NCBI GenBank assembly: GCA_037013685.1
Contig: CM072894.1
Coordinates: 25,419,529-25,483,528, forward strand
Direction of reading: 5' to 3'
Length of the DNA stretch: 64,000 nt
Source of the DNA: Acridotheres tristis
Taxonomy: Eukaryota; Chordata; Aves; Passeriformes; Sturnidae
Both the position numbers and the translations under genes were made by a program. The notes under the pieces were generated by a model that saw only the letters and a list, made by a program, of their open reading frames with translations, was not told the DNA's origin and searched no databases. Below, piece by piece: positions 1-13,100 of this stretch (its first letter is position 1; each line of letters starts with the position of its first letter).

Positions 1-3000
1 CACAAATGGAGAATGCTTCTGTATAAGGAGACACACTCCACAAAAAAATTCCAACTTCACCAATAATTTTCAAGTCAGTAATCATTTTGACAGAAAAGCT
101 GTGACCAGCTTCTTTATTCATACAAAAGGCATGTGGCCCTGCAATTACACCTTAACTCATAGCCATTCTTCTTTCTGGACAATTTCAATTAAGAAATGAC
201 CTCTCCATAAAACATTCAATTCTGCTACAAGATTTATTCCTGTCTTCATCTGGTAACATCTTCCTGAAAAGCAGAAAGACACTTAGGCAGGTAAATTTAT
301 CACTTGTCTATTTATGGGTGTGAGTTTTCTTAAACAGAAGGGAGTTTTACTATATTTGCCTGTACTCTGAATCTTGCTATTTCTTGTGCTTTGAGAATCA
401 CCTTTCTGTTTGCTTTGCTCAGTGTCCTGTTCACTGATGGAGCCTGTCTTCACTGGGTCAACAATACCAAACCACATATATATGACAGTGACATGCAGAG
501 GTAGCCTATAACAAGAGTCTTCTCCATTTGTGCCGTCCAAAACTGAACAGAGATGTCTTTAATCCCTAAGCAATGTCAGGACAAGTAGTATCTGCTGAAT
601 ACAGTAAGAAGCTTGGTCTGCAGAGGGGCTGTGTAGTCCACTCGATCTGCTACCCTCATAAAATCTTTACAGTTAAATATACACTCAGTTATACTTAAGA
701 GACTCAGGACCTGCCCTAATACATTATATTGTAATATTGCCCGTTACAACATAATCCAGAGTGCTCACCAATGCTTGCATTACACAAAAAATGCTTGGCA
801 TTGCTGGTGCTGGATACTTTCAAGCAGAGAAGAGCCCCCACATATCAGCACTCAGATAATTTTCCTTTCATACTTTCCTTCTCCTTATCTGCCTTTCTCT
901 TAGCTGTTGCTTTTACTCCTCCAGCTGTTACCTTTCCATCTTCTATCCATATTATCCATCATGGTGGTTATAAGAGCCTTTCTTCATTGCATCACATTTC
1001 TGGAGTACTTTGGAGTACTCTGTTGTAGTTTCTGCCACTGATTCTCAATTTATTTAAGACTTACTGGCATTTAGTGTATTTTCATTGCTGAAGCCTTTTG
1101 AATAAACTGCAGTCCTGATGCTCAGGACTGTTCCTGTAAGGTGGCACCAGAGCAGGGGCTTTTTCTGAGAGCAAAAGGGGTCTCAGTCAGCTGGATGAGT
1201 TAGAGGAACCTTTCACATGGAGGGCAGGCAGTAATTGCACAGAAGAGCTTAACGCTTCTTGCCTGAAATGTAAGTGGCAGAGGGAGATTGTTTAAACTCC
1301 AAAACCAAATTTGCAGACCCCCCCTGTTCATACGATGCAGCAGCTTGGAAAGGGCCAAAGTGGTCATGGATGACCACACTAGAAAGCCCAGCGCAGCAGC
1401 ATGAGCAGCTCTCCCCAGCCTCTCAGACCCCTTTGTGCACATCAGGCCCTGCCAGGGACTTGCTCTGGTGTCCAAACCCTGCAAAATGTGAACACTCAGA
1501 TCTTAATCTAGTGTGTTGAAAATAGACAGAGTTTTACTTGTTTTCACAAAGAACCAGAGTATGAATGGCAGTAAACCCATGAGCCTTTTGGCTTAATCCC
1601 ATTTCAGACACAAAAAAGAAACTCCTGCCTGACAGCCACAAGCTCTCTGGGAAAAGTCAGCTCTTCCTATGTTTCCCTAACTATATTTATTCTGCCATGT
1701 GCTGTCATCTTCCAATCCTCCTTGAGTGTCACTTGAAGAAAAAAATCTGCAGTGAATTATAATGACAATACATTGAAGATGTCTTACAGCAGAGAATGGC
1801 ACTTCACAGCAGCCAGCTGTGACAAATCTGGGTTGGGAGAGAATATTGTGTGTGTCCCAGAGATTATAGCTTTTTAAATAAAAACCTCATTCTTTTTCCT
1901 TGGGGATTTTTAATGAATTGCCACATTCAACAATGCCTTAAACAAAACATTGGTGATTATCCATCTGACTGTGGCTCAGTGATTACAAAATAAAAGAACA
2001 GGCAGCACCCTGAAAACTCTAAACCTACTTGAAGAGCTCTAGTGATGCTAAGGATAGTCCCATTTTAAAAGCAAAGAAGTAGAGGTCACCAAAGAAGCAA
2101 GAACCTTTAGAGAGGTAGGACATCTTACTGTGGCTAACATTTCTCAGCAGGCTGAAACTCCCACCTCTGAGCCATGGACCAGTTGCACCACACACAGACT
2201 GAGGGCAATAAGTGCCAGTCAGATCCCAGGATGATTCAGACACCTGACTGTATGAAAACCATGTTTTACACTTCTGACAAGAGCTAGAACAAGGCCAGGA
2301 GCAGCAGTCCTGGTGTGACCCAGAGGGAAGTGGTTCTTGTTGGACCACAGAGATACAGTCCAGTGAGGGTTACAGGTCTTACATCTAGGATAAAGGATGT
2401 CCTGTCCCATCCAGATATCTCCTTAAATACATAAACACTATGGCTTTTCCCTCCTGGACAGACATGCTGGTCACAGCATTTAACAGAGTTTGGCTTAGGT
2501 GTGCAAGGGAAGAGTCCAAACTACCGTGGCTCCCTCTGCAGTTGCTTGGTGAGATGAGTTCCTCCCCCATGTAATGCAGGTTGTGCTGCAGATCATGCTG
2601 CAGGTAAGTCTACCACTCTCCATGGAATGTACAGGGGCTCTGGAGACCACAGCCCAAAATCAGACACCTCATTTAAATGCCTCAGCTCTGCCTGTGCAAA
2701 TACACATCACAGCACCAAGTACCTCCAGCTCCCTTGTCCATCTTTCACCACTTTTCCAATGCCTGTGCCCCTCTAGGGCTCTCCCGGTCCTATACAGCCT
2801 GTACAACCCTAACCAGTCCTTTGGGTCCAGAAGTATGTTTTAAAGCATCCCAAATAAGATTGCTCTGAATAGCCTCTGCACATGTAGAATCAGGCTGATG
2901 CATCCCAATGCATCAGGCTTGCTGTGCATGGAACTCAGTGTCCCTCTGCATTCCCAGGATTTCTGGATGCCCAACAGCCCTCCTGGCAGATATCCAGACA

Positions 3001-3690
3001 TCCACTAGCTCATTGCCTGTGCCACTGTGGAGCTGGCAGGTCCACACACTTCCTCAGCATTCACGCTGCATTCATTTTCTGTTGCTCCTGGGCTTGGCAG
3101 CTTCCAGGGTAAATCTAGGTCAACATCTTTCCATAGGATTTCTGTTCCCTTCCTGCCATGGCTGGCAGAGGGGGATGTGCCCGGACACTACTGAGGAGCC
3201 ATTGACTGATGAGGAAGGACAGGAAGGGAATGAGGGTTTTTGGTTTAACTATGTTGAAGCTGTGCACAAACACAGACCCACAGGCAAAAAAAGTCAGTAA
3301 AAATCAGAGGCTGATGTTTGAAAATCTCTTGTTGTCTACAAAAATTGCACAGATTCATTTGAATCCAGTGGGAAATTCAGTGTTTGCTTTTTCTACTGTG
3401 ATTAATAGCTATTCAGATTTTCAAAATTTTAAGTCTTATTTTAACATATGTAATAAAGTTTAAAACCTTAGACCACTTCAGCTCTGAATGTTGGGAAGCC
3501 CACAGGAAAAAACAGTCTCAGCCCTATTTCAGTAAATGTGCAGGAGGATCAGTATGAGGAAAAGCTCTTGTTAGTTCTCTCACGCTTTGCTCTTAGTAAT
3601 TGGTTGATATTTTAGGGATGGAATAATCTGTGGAAGTTGCTTTCTGTAGCATGTGCTGCTAACCCTCTTTTTTTTTTTTTTTCCTGTCAG
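1..3690. other. Unassigned non-coding stretch
   Basis: No recognisable gene, RNA or transposon is seen. A small segment at 2542-2603 is flanked by CTCTGCAG and CAG|GTAAGTC, but all three frames contain stops, so it would at most be a non-coding exon. Open frames of 60-130 codons here show no family motifs. Confidence 0.5.
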
Positions 3691-3760
3691 AAAATCCTTT
3701 TGAAATTAGACCCAGCTCCTGGAATCAACCCAGACACTGCTTTTCAAGCCAGAAGCATAC
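3691..3760 (+). other. Exon-like segment after a strong splice acceptor
   Basis: A T15 tract (3668-3682) followed by CCTGTCAG makes a textbook acceptor ending at 3690. The sequence stays open in two frames to a fair donor, AC|GTATAAGC at 3761. Read straight through, the first frame ends at a TGA at 3826. I do not recognise the peptide in either frame. It may be a chance pairing or part of an unidentified transcript. Confidence 0.2.
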
Positions 3761-3912
3761 GTATAAGCATCATCAATCATGCCACTGACTCTTATCGCTA
3801 CTCTATGTTCACTTTCTACCTGGTTTGAATTCCTAATCGGCCCTCCTGAGCAACTCAGAGCCCTGAAGAAAGTGGTAGGAGGGAGGTGGGAGACAGTGTG
3901 ACTTTCCTGCTG

Positions 3913-3990
3913 GGATTGGGAGGGTTTCCTGCAAATTATACTGATAAAGTCTGTTTCCTGGAGAAAATAGACAACAAGCAGTTGGCAACA
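3913..3990 (+). pseudogene. Possible relic of an intermediate-filament rod start
   Basis: In one plus-strand frame the translation reads GLGGFPANYTDKVCFLE, then KIDNKQLAT. Aligned without gaps, the first part matches the conserved coil-1A start of intermediate-filament proteins (pattern G-L-x-x-x-x-A-N-Y-x-D-K-V-x-F-L-E). The second part fits the following x-x-N-K-x-L-x-T with one extra codon. The Cys in the TGT codon sits where the family has Arg (CGN), a common CpG decay change. Same-frame stops lie at 3847 and 3994 and no further rod sequence follows, so it cannot be a working gene. The match is short, so chance resemblance cannot be excluded. The parent gene and mechanism are unknown. Confidence 0.35.
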
Positions 3991-4182
3991 GGGTGAGTAA
4001 GAGTCGGATGCAATGGAGTATGATGTACAAAAGTGTGTACAACTGGCTCAATTATCATCGGAGCAGTTGGCCTGGCAGCTGCTTATGTCATGTTTCAGAC
4101 TCGTGTACTGCAACGCAAGCACACGAGGAGTCATTTGGACAGGAATGGAGCAGATAATTCAGAGACAAGGCTGTTTTTCTGA

Positions 4183-7100
4183 TTTAAGTACAGGAGAAGC
4201 TCTGAAAAATGCAGGTGATTTCCTGTGCCGTCTAAAGCAGGATTTCTCTTTTTCTGCTTAGTAAGACAGTGATGTTCTCCCCATCCTCTAGCTCTCATTT
4301 ATAGCAATCTCTTTCTCACAGTAAGGTTGTCCCAGGCTGCCTAAAACAACATGAATTGTGTGGGAGTACCCTCAGGGACTGGTGATCCAGGACACGATGA
4401 TGGGTCTGGATTGTGCCAGGGAATGGGCTGCCTCCTCAGGCAGAGATGGAGGGTCTCAGGTACAGCTAACCCAAATGGGGATTGGAGCTATCTCTCCATC
4501 TCAGGTGCAGAGCAAGCACAAACAGTATGCACACAGAACAATTATTTCATTGCTATGCCCCCCCAATTGTCCCCCACCCTCTTCCCATTAAGCAGTCACA
4601 CATGCTGCTGAAAGCCAGGGCAGCTGTACTCATCTATCAAAGCCTGTCAGCTTGAGAGCATAGGCTCTTCCCATTAATTAAGCAAATGTAATGTGATTAG
4701 CTAAGGCTGTAAATGTTTCTAGGCCCATTTAGAAAGCTACAAAACACTGAGCATCATGGTCTCTTTTTTTTATATGCTTGTGCTATGTGGGATGCTCCTC
4801 TGAGGCTGACTTTAGTTTTTAAATCTTTGTGTATGAGAAAAAAATAGGGAGATATAATAGAAAGCACTAAAACTGGGTCATGTAGTTCTAAAATTGCTGT
4901 TTGAATCTGAAAAAGAAATTAGTTTCTGCACTTTTAAAAAACTTTTGCCTACACTTTTTTTTAAGTAGATGTAACAAGAACTGCTGAAAGCTGAATTTTT
5001 GGTAAGAATCTATATACTTCATTTAAGTTTTCTACTTGCTTTGATAAAAAATATATATTACTTAGCAGCTAAGTATCTAAACTGGGGTGCTTTTAGGCTG
5101 TCAACCTGAAAGCAAATGGAATAGTCACTGGGAAGTTGCACAGAGAATAAGAAAATTCTTGAAGGAAATTTGAGTGTTATGAACTAGAGCTACTTAAGGA
5201 TTTAAACCTGAAGTGGGATGTGGGTGCCTAAATCTAATACTGTGATGCTGAATGCAGTCTTTGCCAGACTTTCAGCATGTATGAATCCAAAGGTTCCTCC
5301 CTGTTTAAAGCTCTCCAGATATTTACAGTCATTTTGAACTTTGGGTCTCTAAAGTGTTCTCGCTCCATCCAGGCTGAGCTGCTCAAAAATGTCTTCTGCA
5401 TGTCTTTGGGATCCAGAAATGTAGCATTTCTTTCCCTAATTTCTTGCACAGGCTCAGCCTGCTAGTCATGCACTAAGAAAATCTCAGACAAAGGGGCTGT
5501 ACCTCTCCCAGCAGCTTAGGACACTCTTGAGCTCCTACAGGGATTTCCTAGAGGCTGCATCCACACATGGACCACAGCAGGGGAAGCCCAGTGCTTGATA
5601 TCTCACCCTTTGTGGGTTCTGTGCCAGCTCCTGAGATCAAAGTCTTGGCACATCACATATCTTAATGTGGATGTAAGAAAGCCCTCAGGACTCAAAAATC
5701 ATGAGAGTCATTTCCTGAAGTCAAATTCATTTAAATGAACCATTCCATCAGACACTGCCATCCTCTCTGCAATCTTTTAGATTGATCCAAATTCCCAACT
5801 TTGTTTCCAGAAATCTGGGGCTTTTCCTGCATGGATGAGGAAGAAGCTACCATCATGGCAGACAAGGCAAAAACAGGGATGAATGCCTGGTAAGTTCTTT
5901 TCTGTCTAGGCAAAAAGCTTTAGAGAGCCTGGGATAAGAAGGTGCTCCCTACAGTCCTTATCTCAGTGCTCTCACAAGCATCCTGGGGGGACAGAGGGAG
6001 GAAAATGCTCCTTGAAAACACTTTAACTCTTACCCTGAAATGGGACAGCACTGCAAGGAGCTGCTGCTGTCACCAGTCAGGGACAACAGAGAGCATATGG
6101 GAGGAGTTTCATCAGTCGCACCTCACAGTCTGGTGCTTTCTGAGGGATTGCTCCTTTGCCTGTCCCAGCCTTTTCCCAGGGAGCACTTCTTACTGCTGAA
6201 GCAGAAATGGAAGGGGGAAGAGGATTGTTGTTCCAGTTATCTTCCATCTTGATGAATGTGTGATTCGATGTGAGGTTTGCCCTTATGGTGGGTCTGTGGT
6301 GCTTGAGGCCAAGACTGGGCTCAGTCCCTGTCAAGACCTGTTTGTGCAGCTGGGGCCGCAGACACTCCTGGGCCCTTCTCTTACAACACATAGATGCAGT
6401 TCTTAGAAAGACAGCAGCAAAAGCACATTTTGTATAGTTTCCTAATGCCAGGATCAGCAAGAAGCAGGATTCAAAGGAGATTCAAAGACCCTTCATCAAG
6501 ACGGTGCCTTGCTCCAGGCTTATAGGAGTTTTTGAGTGGAGAAATTTCCCATCTCTCCTGGACCAAAAGCAAAGAACTATCAGGCCTGTATGGCCAATGA
6601 GCACTTCCAGAAGAGGGCACAATGCTGGAGCTTCATGCTTTGGGCCTTCACCTTTGGGCTGTTAGCATAACTGAGAGTAAACAGATCTGTTGAAATACTG
6701 CAGTATCTCCTGCCAGTTACTGCAGAAGTTTCAAACCCACCTAAGGGGCACAGGTTATCTTTTTTATGCTGTTAGACCCAGGCCATCAAAGGTGGTTCTA
6801 CTGAGTGTAAGATACCAAGACATCTTCAGGACCCTGTGACTTACTAGCTTTCAAAGAAAAACAGGTTATCAGTCTGATTTCTGGGGATGTGTTAGCAACT
6901 GGAAGCAATGTGGGGAAACCAAGTGGCATTCTGACAAGGTACCCTTGGGTCTCTAGGCCTGGTAAAAAACATGGGAGCCTAATAAATGGGATATTGTGAA
7001 ACTCTATTAGGTGTCACTCTCCTTCTTCAGGCAAAAATCTCCTGGAGTGCTACAATACCCTTAAAAATCAGTGGTGCTTAGATGGCTGAATGCTTTCAGA

Positions 7101-10100
7101 AATCTGGCTTCCACCTTTCTCAGAAATGGGAAATTTTCCCTATGATTTATGCTATTGAGGTGTAGCCTCTGACAATAATAGTAGAAACCTAAATATTTTA
7201 CTCAGAGGCCTCAAAGAGCCTTTATCATACCTCAGTTTGAGGCTGGCATTCAGTTAATGTTGATGTAATGTCTTTTTTTAAAATACTGTAATTAAATTTA
7301 CCAACACAGTCACCAAAGAGACATTTATAAATTGTATATATAGTTGCAATTCAGCATCTGTTGTGACTATTTCATTGGGTTAGTTCTAACATCACAAGCT
7401 AATAATACTGGAAACGGGGATATGGGTAATTCACAAAGGACACTGTACTCAGTATATAGCTAACAGTGATTAAGTAGTCTCTGCCTTCAGAAGAAAGATA
7501 AGGGCCAAAAAGAATAGGTCCCTCGATAATATCAGGTAATTCTTATATATGGTCCTTCATGACACAGGCATAAATCACAATAAAACCCATCTGCAGATCT
7601 AAGGGGTGAAACCATAAATCCAGCTTTATAAATGAAACCTGCACATCTGATAGTGTACATTGCTCCAGATTTACAGCAGCTGTAAATGATGTACTAAGGT
7701 TCACAAACCCATTTGCACTCTGTGGCTGGGAAGAAGGGAGGTAAGATTTTACTAGGCAGAAGAATATATTGGAAGATGCAATGAGAGAGACTATATGCAT
7801 GTGTATGTGTGCAAGTGAGAAATGTGTATTTTACACAGATTTGCTATATCTTGACTTTACATTAGGGACTCCTTCCTCTGTCCCCAGTTTCTATAAATTC
7901 ATGGCACTGTTATGCCTTCCCATTCACTCCAGGTCTGACAGGGAAAATGCAATTGATGGGGCCAAATGCTTAGCACTGGAAAAAACTGGGCTCAAATAAA
8001 ACCTTTCATGCTGGCCAGGAGCCTGTGCCTTTTTTCAGGCTGCAGCTTTGCCTCAAGCAGGTGAAACCCAAATGATCATTTAATTAAGGGCAGGGTGATG
8101 ACGATCTAGCACCTTTCCTGGGTCTTGGCCCATTTTCTGGACAAAGTCAGCCAACTTGTCCATGTGCTTCTTCTCCTCTGGGCATTGGAGGGGGCACCTC
8201 CCCTGGAAACTCCACCTTCCCCTGACCATAGCCCTGCCTCTTATCAGTAACACCCGAGCCCCATTGCACCCACAACATGAAATCTCTCCTGGGGCTGCTC
8301 CCAGCATGGCAGGTTTGGGTTTTTGGCTTGCCCAGTTCCTTGTGTCGCTGTAGCTCTCCCGTGACTGCGTTTCACAGTGCGTGTACTTGTCTTGTCTGTG
8401 GGCAGCACGAGGCACTGTTTGTCTGGTGCTCTGCTGTGGTTTGACAATGCTGAGTACGGGGTAGAGGCTGACTGGGCACATTTTCATGTTAGATTTTAGA
8501 AATTTGGGGGTTTTGAGCTTTTTGTGTTGTTAGGTATTGATTTTTTGGAGAATACTGAAAGTTCTCCTCAAATTGTAAAATTAGCAGCAGTAGTCAGAAC
8601 ATTACAATTGTTTCAAAAACCCCTCAATCTAATTACACATTCAGCTGCGTATACATTCATTACATGTGCCTCAAAAGATCAACACAAATACTGGCCCAGC
8701 CTACATAGCCCAAAGACTTAAAACATTCTCAATAAATTAAGGTGTGCCTCATACTTTTAACATCCCTCATTCTACAACAAATCAAGCAATCATTAAAAAA
8801 AAACATACCAAACTTTAAAATCTCTTTAAAAAAAAAAGGGGGGAGGCACAGGCTATGCCTCAAATGCATTTGAATAAAGCATTGCATGTCTTAAATTTTC
8901 TCAACAGCTCTTCTACATTTTCTCACCTGTGGCATGTTGTTATTTGGACCCGCTGTCCTTCACACCGATGCCTCTGCTGGGGCTAACAAGGGGTTAAGTA
9001 TCTGTGCCTGCACTTCCCTCACACTGCTTCAGCTCAGCCTGTTAAACCAAGGCATGATCCAAAATGCATGACTGATTATTTAGTTTTCATTGTTGGGACT
9101 GGCACCTCGAAAATGTCCTGGGTTTCCTACAGCATTTGCATTTCACATTTATTAGGATGTTTTCCCAATGGCACTCTCAGAGTTTGGCTACGTACAGCCA
9201 AAGAAAAGTGGCCTTCCTCACACAGGTTTTTGCCACAAAAGTCTTCTCTAACCTTCATTTTTAGCACTTTACTGTGAAATTCCAGTATGCTTCGCAGCCA
9301 AGGTTAGTGCAATCCAGCAGTGCTAACTTCTCTCCCTCTTTTGGCATTACTGCCATTCCATATTTACATTTCTAAATAATTGAGCCCAGCAGTGTTGCTT
9401 CTTTCAGAGCAGTTGGATCTTCCAGGCGTGAGCTCTCTGTGTTTCCAAATGTGATCTGTGTAAAGTTCAGTACCTCCTGAACAGTCAAATATGTTCCTGT
9501 GTTTTCCTTTAATGTGCCTCAGGGAATGAATGTAACCAAAATGTCAGTCTGAGGAAGAAGTGTCTCCCAAAGAGTGAACAGAGCATGTAGAAATATGAAC
9601 TTTGTTTCTCTAGGGGCACCTGCCAGACATCAGACAATGCATATAACGCTATTTGTTACCTGTCAGGTCCCCAGAAATCTTTCTATTAGAGCTCGTAGAG
9701 ACTGCTTTATTTTATTACAGTTTTCTTCCTTTTTTTTCTTTCAGTCATACATAAATATAATATTCTAGGTTTTTAACATAGCTCCCTAAGATAACTGTAT
9801 CCATCCAGTCCCTCTGCCTGCTTCTCTGTCTGCCTGTAATCTGAATTTCTTGTCCATATAAACACTTTAGGCAGACAAATGGAGGCTCCCAAGAGAAGTT
9901 TCCATAAGGTCAATGTAGAAATCTATGGCTGGAGAGAAGATAAAATTATTAATGCCTCTACTGAGGGAAAATTGAGGACCATCCCTCTGCTTGCTGATGG
10001 CTGATTGCCAGCTAGCCCTGTGTAGCTTCAGATCAGCCAAATCCCATAATGCTTTTTGACATGGCAAGAGGCAAAATACATGATGGACGGCAAGGAGGCA

Positions 10101-13100
10101 GCTGGGAAGTTGGCATAGAAGCCACATCATGGAGTGAAAGAGATGAACAAATAGGAAAAAGGAGAGAAAAACATGGGAAAAATATCACAGAGTCATGTGA
10201 GGAGCAGGGTGTGCTCTTTGGGATGTCCCAGGGAGCAGCAACAAAGAAATGGATTATTGCAGGGGGACAGTGCAGGAACATGGACCACGAGCTCTCAGTG
10301 GGTTTGCTTCTTGTGGAAGACTTATTTCAGTGGTGGTGAACCTCTGTTTCCATTGCCTCATTAGCCTCTACCTGGGCTCAAAGCCCAAAAGCAAGCAATG
10401 TGCCAGCTGCTTTTAAGCAAACTGTTTCTGAAACCCTGTCCATGGCTCCTGGAAGGAATTCCTGAGTGCTACCAGTGATTCTCAGGCTCCTCTCCCCTGC
10501 TGTAGGCACCTGCTTGACATCTGAAAAAAGTTGTGAAAATGATGGTAGGGGTTTTTTTCATTCAGAAGGTTTATAATATATTTGTCACCTTTTCATACTG
10601 CCTTATCTCACTTCAGTGTTGCTGTAGTGTCCATAGCTTGCCCCTTTGTCCAAGTCACTGAAAGCTATTAGAATTGTCAAGCAATTCAGAACCAATTACT
10701 GTTACACACAAAGCTGCTTTCCCACTGCCGTCTTCATCAGTTTTGCTGACACTTGCAGCTAATGGGGACAGAACAACAGAATCAGTTGTCTTCCATATTT
10801 CCAGTTTAAAATACAGGAGGGCTATTAACTGCCCCTTTGTGCCACTTTAATGATTATTTTATTTCCCTTTATTTCACTCCATTTCATTCTATTTCATTTT
10901 CTTTTATTAGCAAGCTCTGCAAATGGCTCGCCCTAGGCCGCAGTTGTGGTCAAGGCTTGCCTGAGCTCTTGCCAATTGGCCCCCTGCAAGGCAAACCTTT
11001 GCTCTGAAAAGTCCCAGTCTTGGCAATAAACTTAATGCCTTCAGGACAATATTTGATAGACTAGTTTTGCCCATGGTTCCCCAGCTGGAATACAGGAGCA
11101 GCAGGGCTGGTACAATGCTGGGTGAATGCTTGTGGGGCAGCAAGTGCAGTGGGGTAGCTCTGACGAGTTAAGCCTCACTGATATTTCTCGTAGATGTTTG
11201 TTGTGGTTCCTAGGGGGTAAAGGAGTCAGGAGTAGTGCCCTGTGTTTTAGAAAACATGAGGAGCAAGAAGGAGGACTCCACAGCTGGCTGAACTGGCAGC
11301 TGGCAAGGCACAGGGCAGGTCCTGGTTGTGTGCCCAGGAGCGGTGCTGCTCCGAGTCACTGCCAGGGACTGTTTGTGTAAGTTCAGTTTGAAGTTGGCTG
11401 AGGGAAGCTGTAGGCAAAGCTCTTTTGTTTAGATGCTGGCACAAGGTCTGCTTGGATCAGAGCTGAGGAAAGAGCTTTAACCCCTCCGGCAGGCCACCAC
11501 CTATAGCCAAGAGAATCACCAGTGCTCTTCTGGGCTATAAAGCAGGGGAAGGTGGGCTCTGTGGCCCTAAGGGAGCTGTTAATTCCCATGGGTGCTCATC
11601 TGAACTGCTTTTGCTAGAAATCTAGAAGACAGGATGTGTTGTGTTTTAAGGGTTTATTATTGAAACTTGAAGAGCAGTGCTTCTTGTTTGTCAGTGCAGC
11701 AGGGATAACTCATTTTGGCATCTCTTGAGACTTTTTCACATGAACATTAAGGACATGGTTCAGGGTTTCCTCACCTCCCAGCCTCTCCTTCCATCCACAA
11801 ACAGTTTGCTGGAGGGAGCAGCGGCTTGTGTCCCCCAGCCAGCAAAGGTCAGCTGGAGGTGAGTTCTGTTACAGTTTCAGATTATAATTGATCTGTGAAG
11901 TGAACATTTAATGCTGCTAACCCAGTTCAAAGAGAAGCAGTACCTTCCAACAATCGTCCTCCATAACACCTGACAGCTTTCCTGCACGGTTATTTCCCCT
12001 GAAGATTTGTTCCACAGCCGAATAGATGTGCTGAGCATCTTAACCCTCCTGGAATTTCAGGGTCTCCCATCTCAAGAAATCAGCTGCCTCATTTCAACAG
12101 CCTGACCTGTTGGCTTGTCTCTGTACTCTGCTTTGATGGATCTGCTCAGCTTGTCCCTGACAGCTTGGATACAGTGGCTTTTCCTCATATGAGGAGCTGG
12201 CCAGTATGGGAGCACTGGACCTGACAGCTGTGAGCACTGTGGCCATGAAGGAGCAAACAAAGGCTTTTCTGTTTTGGGGGCTGCCAGGCTGTCAGTGTTC
12301 AGGCAGGGAAAGGATCACTTGCTGTTCCCTTCCCCTCCCGTTCATTAAATGAATACAATACTCCATTTTAAACATGCAAAACTTACCTTTCCCCACTACA
12401 ACTGAGCATCTGGGAACAGACTCCACTAGTAAATAAAAAGAAGCAGCTTGATTAATTTTATAACAGTAAAAGTGGGTTAATCACTGAAACTGCTTCTGCT
12501 GCCATGGTTCAGATGAATGGGTTTAGCACAGTAAGCAGCAGAGGGCATGCACTAGTGGCTCCTTGTGCAGCAGAGGAGGAGAGTGTGCTCAGCCCATCAG
12601 CCCCCCGAGGCACCAGCCTGCTGCCTGTGAACATGGTGGCAGACTTCCTGCTGACTTCAGTGGAGCTGACACTGTGCTGCAAATAAATATATCTGCTTCC
12701 AAAGGGTACAAGAGACAGATCAAACATGAGTGAGCTTTTCTTGTATCTTGTATGATCTCTTCCCTCCATTTCCTCCATGGATTTCCACAGCATTAAAGTT
12801 TCATTAAAAAGAAAGTGATTTAAAAATTGCATTTACCTAGAGCCTCTGACCATATGCAGCCATATTGCCACATAAAATGCATGTGTATTCTCAACTCTTA
12901 TTGGAAAAAAAGCTATCTGGGCTTCAGTTGTGGCATCTATAGCAGCTGGGCACAGCAATATCCATGCTGAGACTACCTGTGCGAGCCCTAATCAAAAGCA
13001 CCAGCAACTGGTAGCCAGCACCAGTTGACTGTTTGCAGCCTAGAGCCAAAGATAATTCAGGATAATTTTGTTAGTCTGGATGCAATGTGTTGGTCACTAA

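Noticed and set aside
3691..4182. Long plus-strand frame in which every stop is TGA, suggesting a selenoprotein
   Set aside because: Five TGA stops in about 165 codons is within chance expectation. No selenoprotein similarity was recognised, and I did not identify a SECIS element.
8080..8487. 135-codon minus-strand frame, considered as a retroelement or gene
   Set aside because: Overlapping frames on both strands and no motif; best explained by locally higher GC content.
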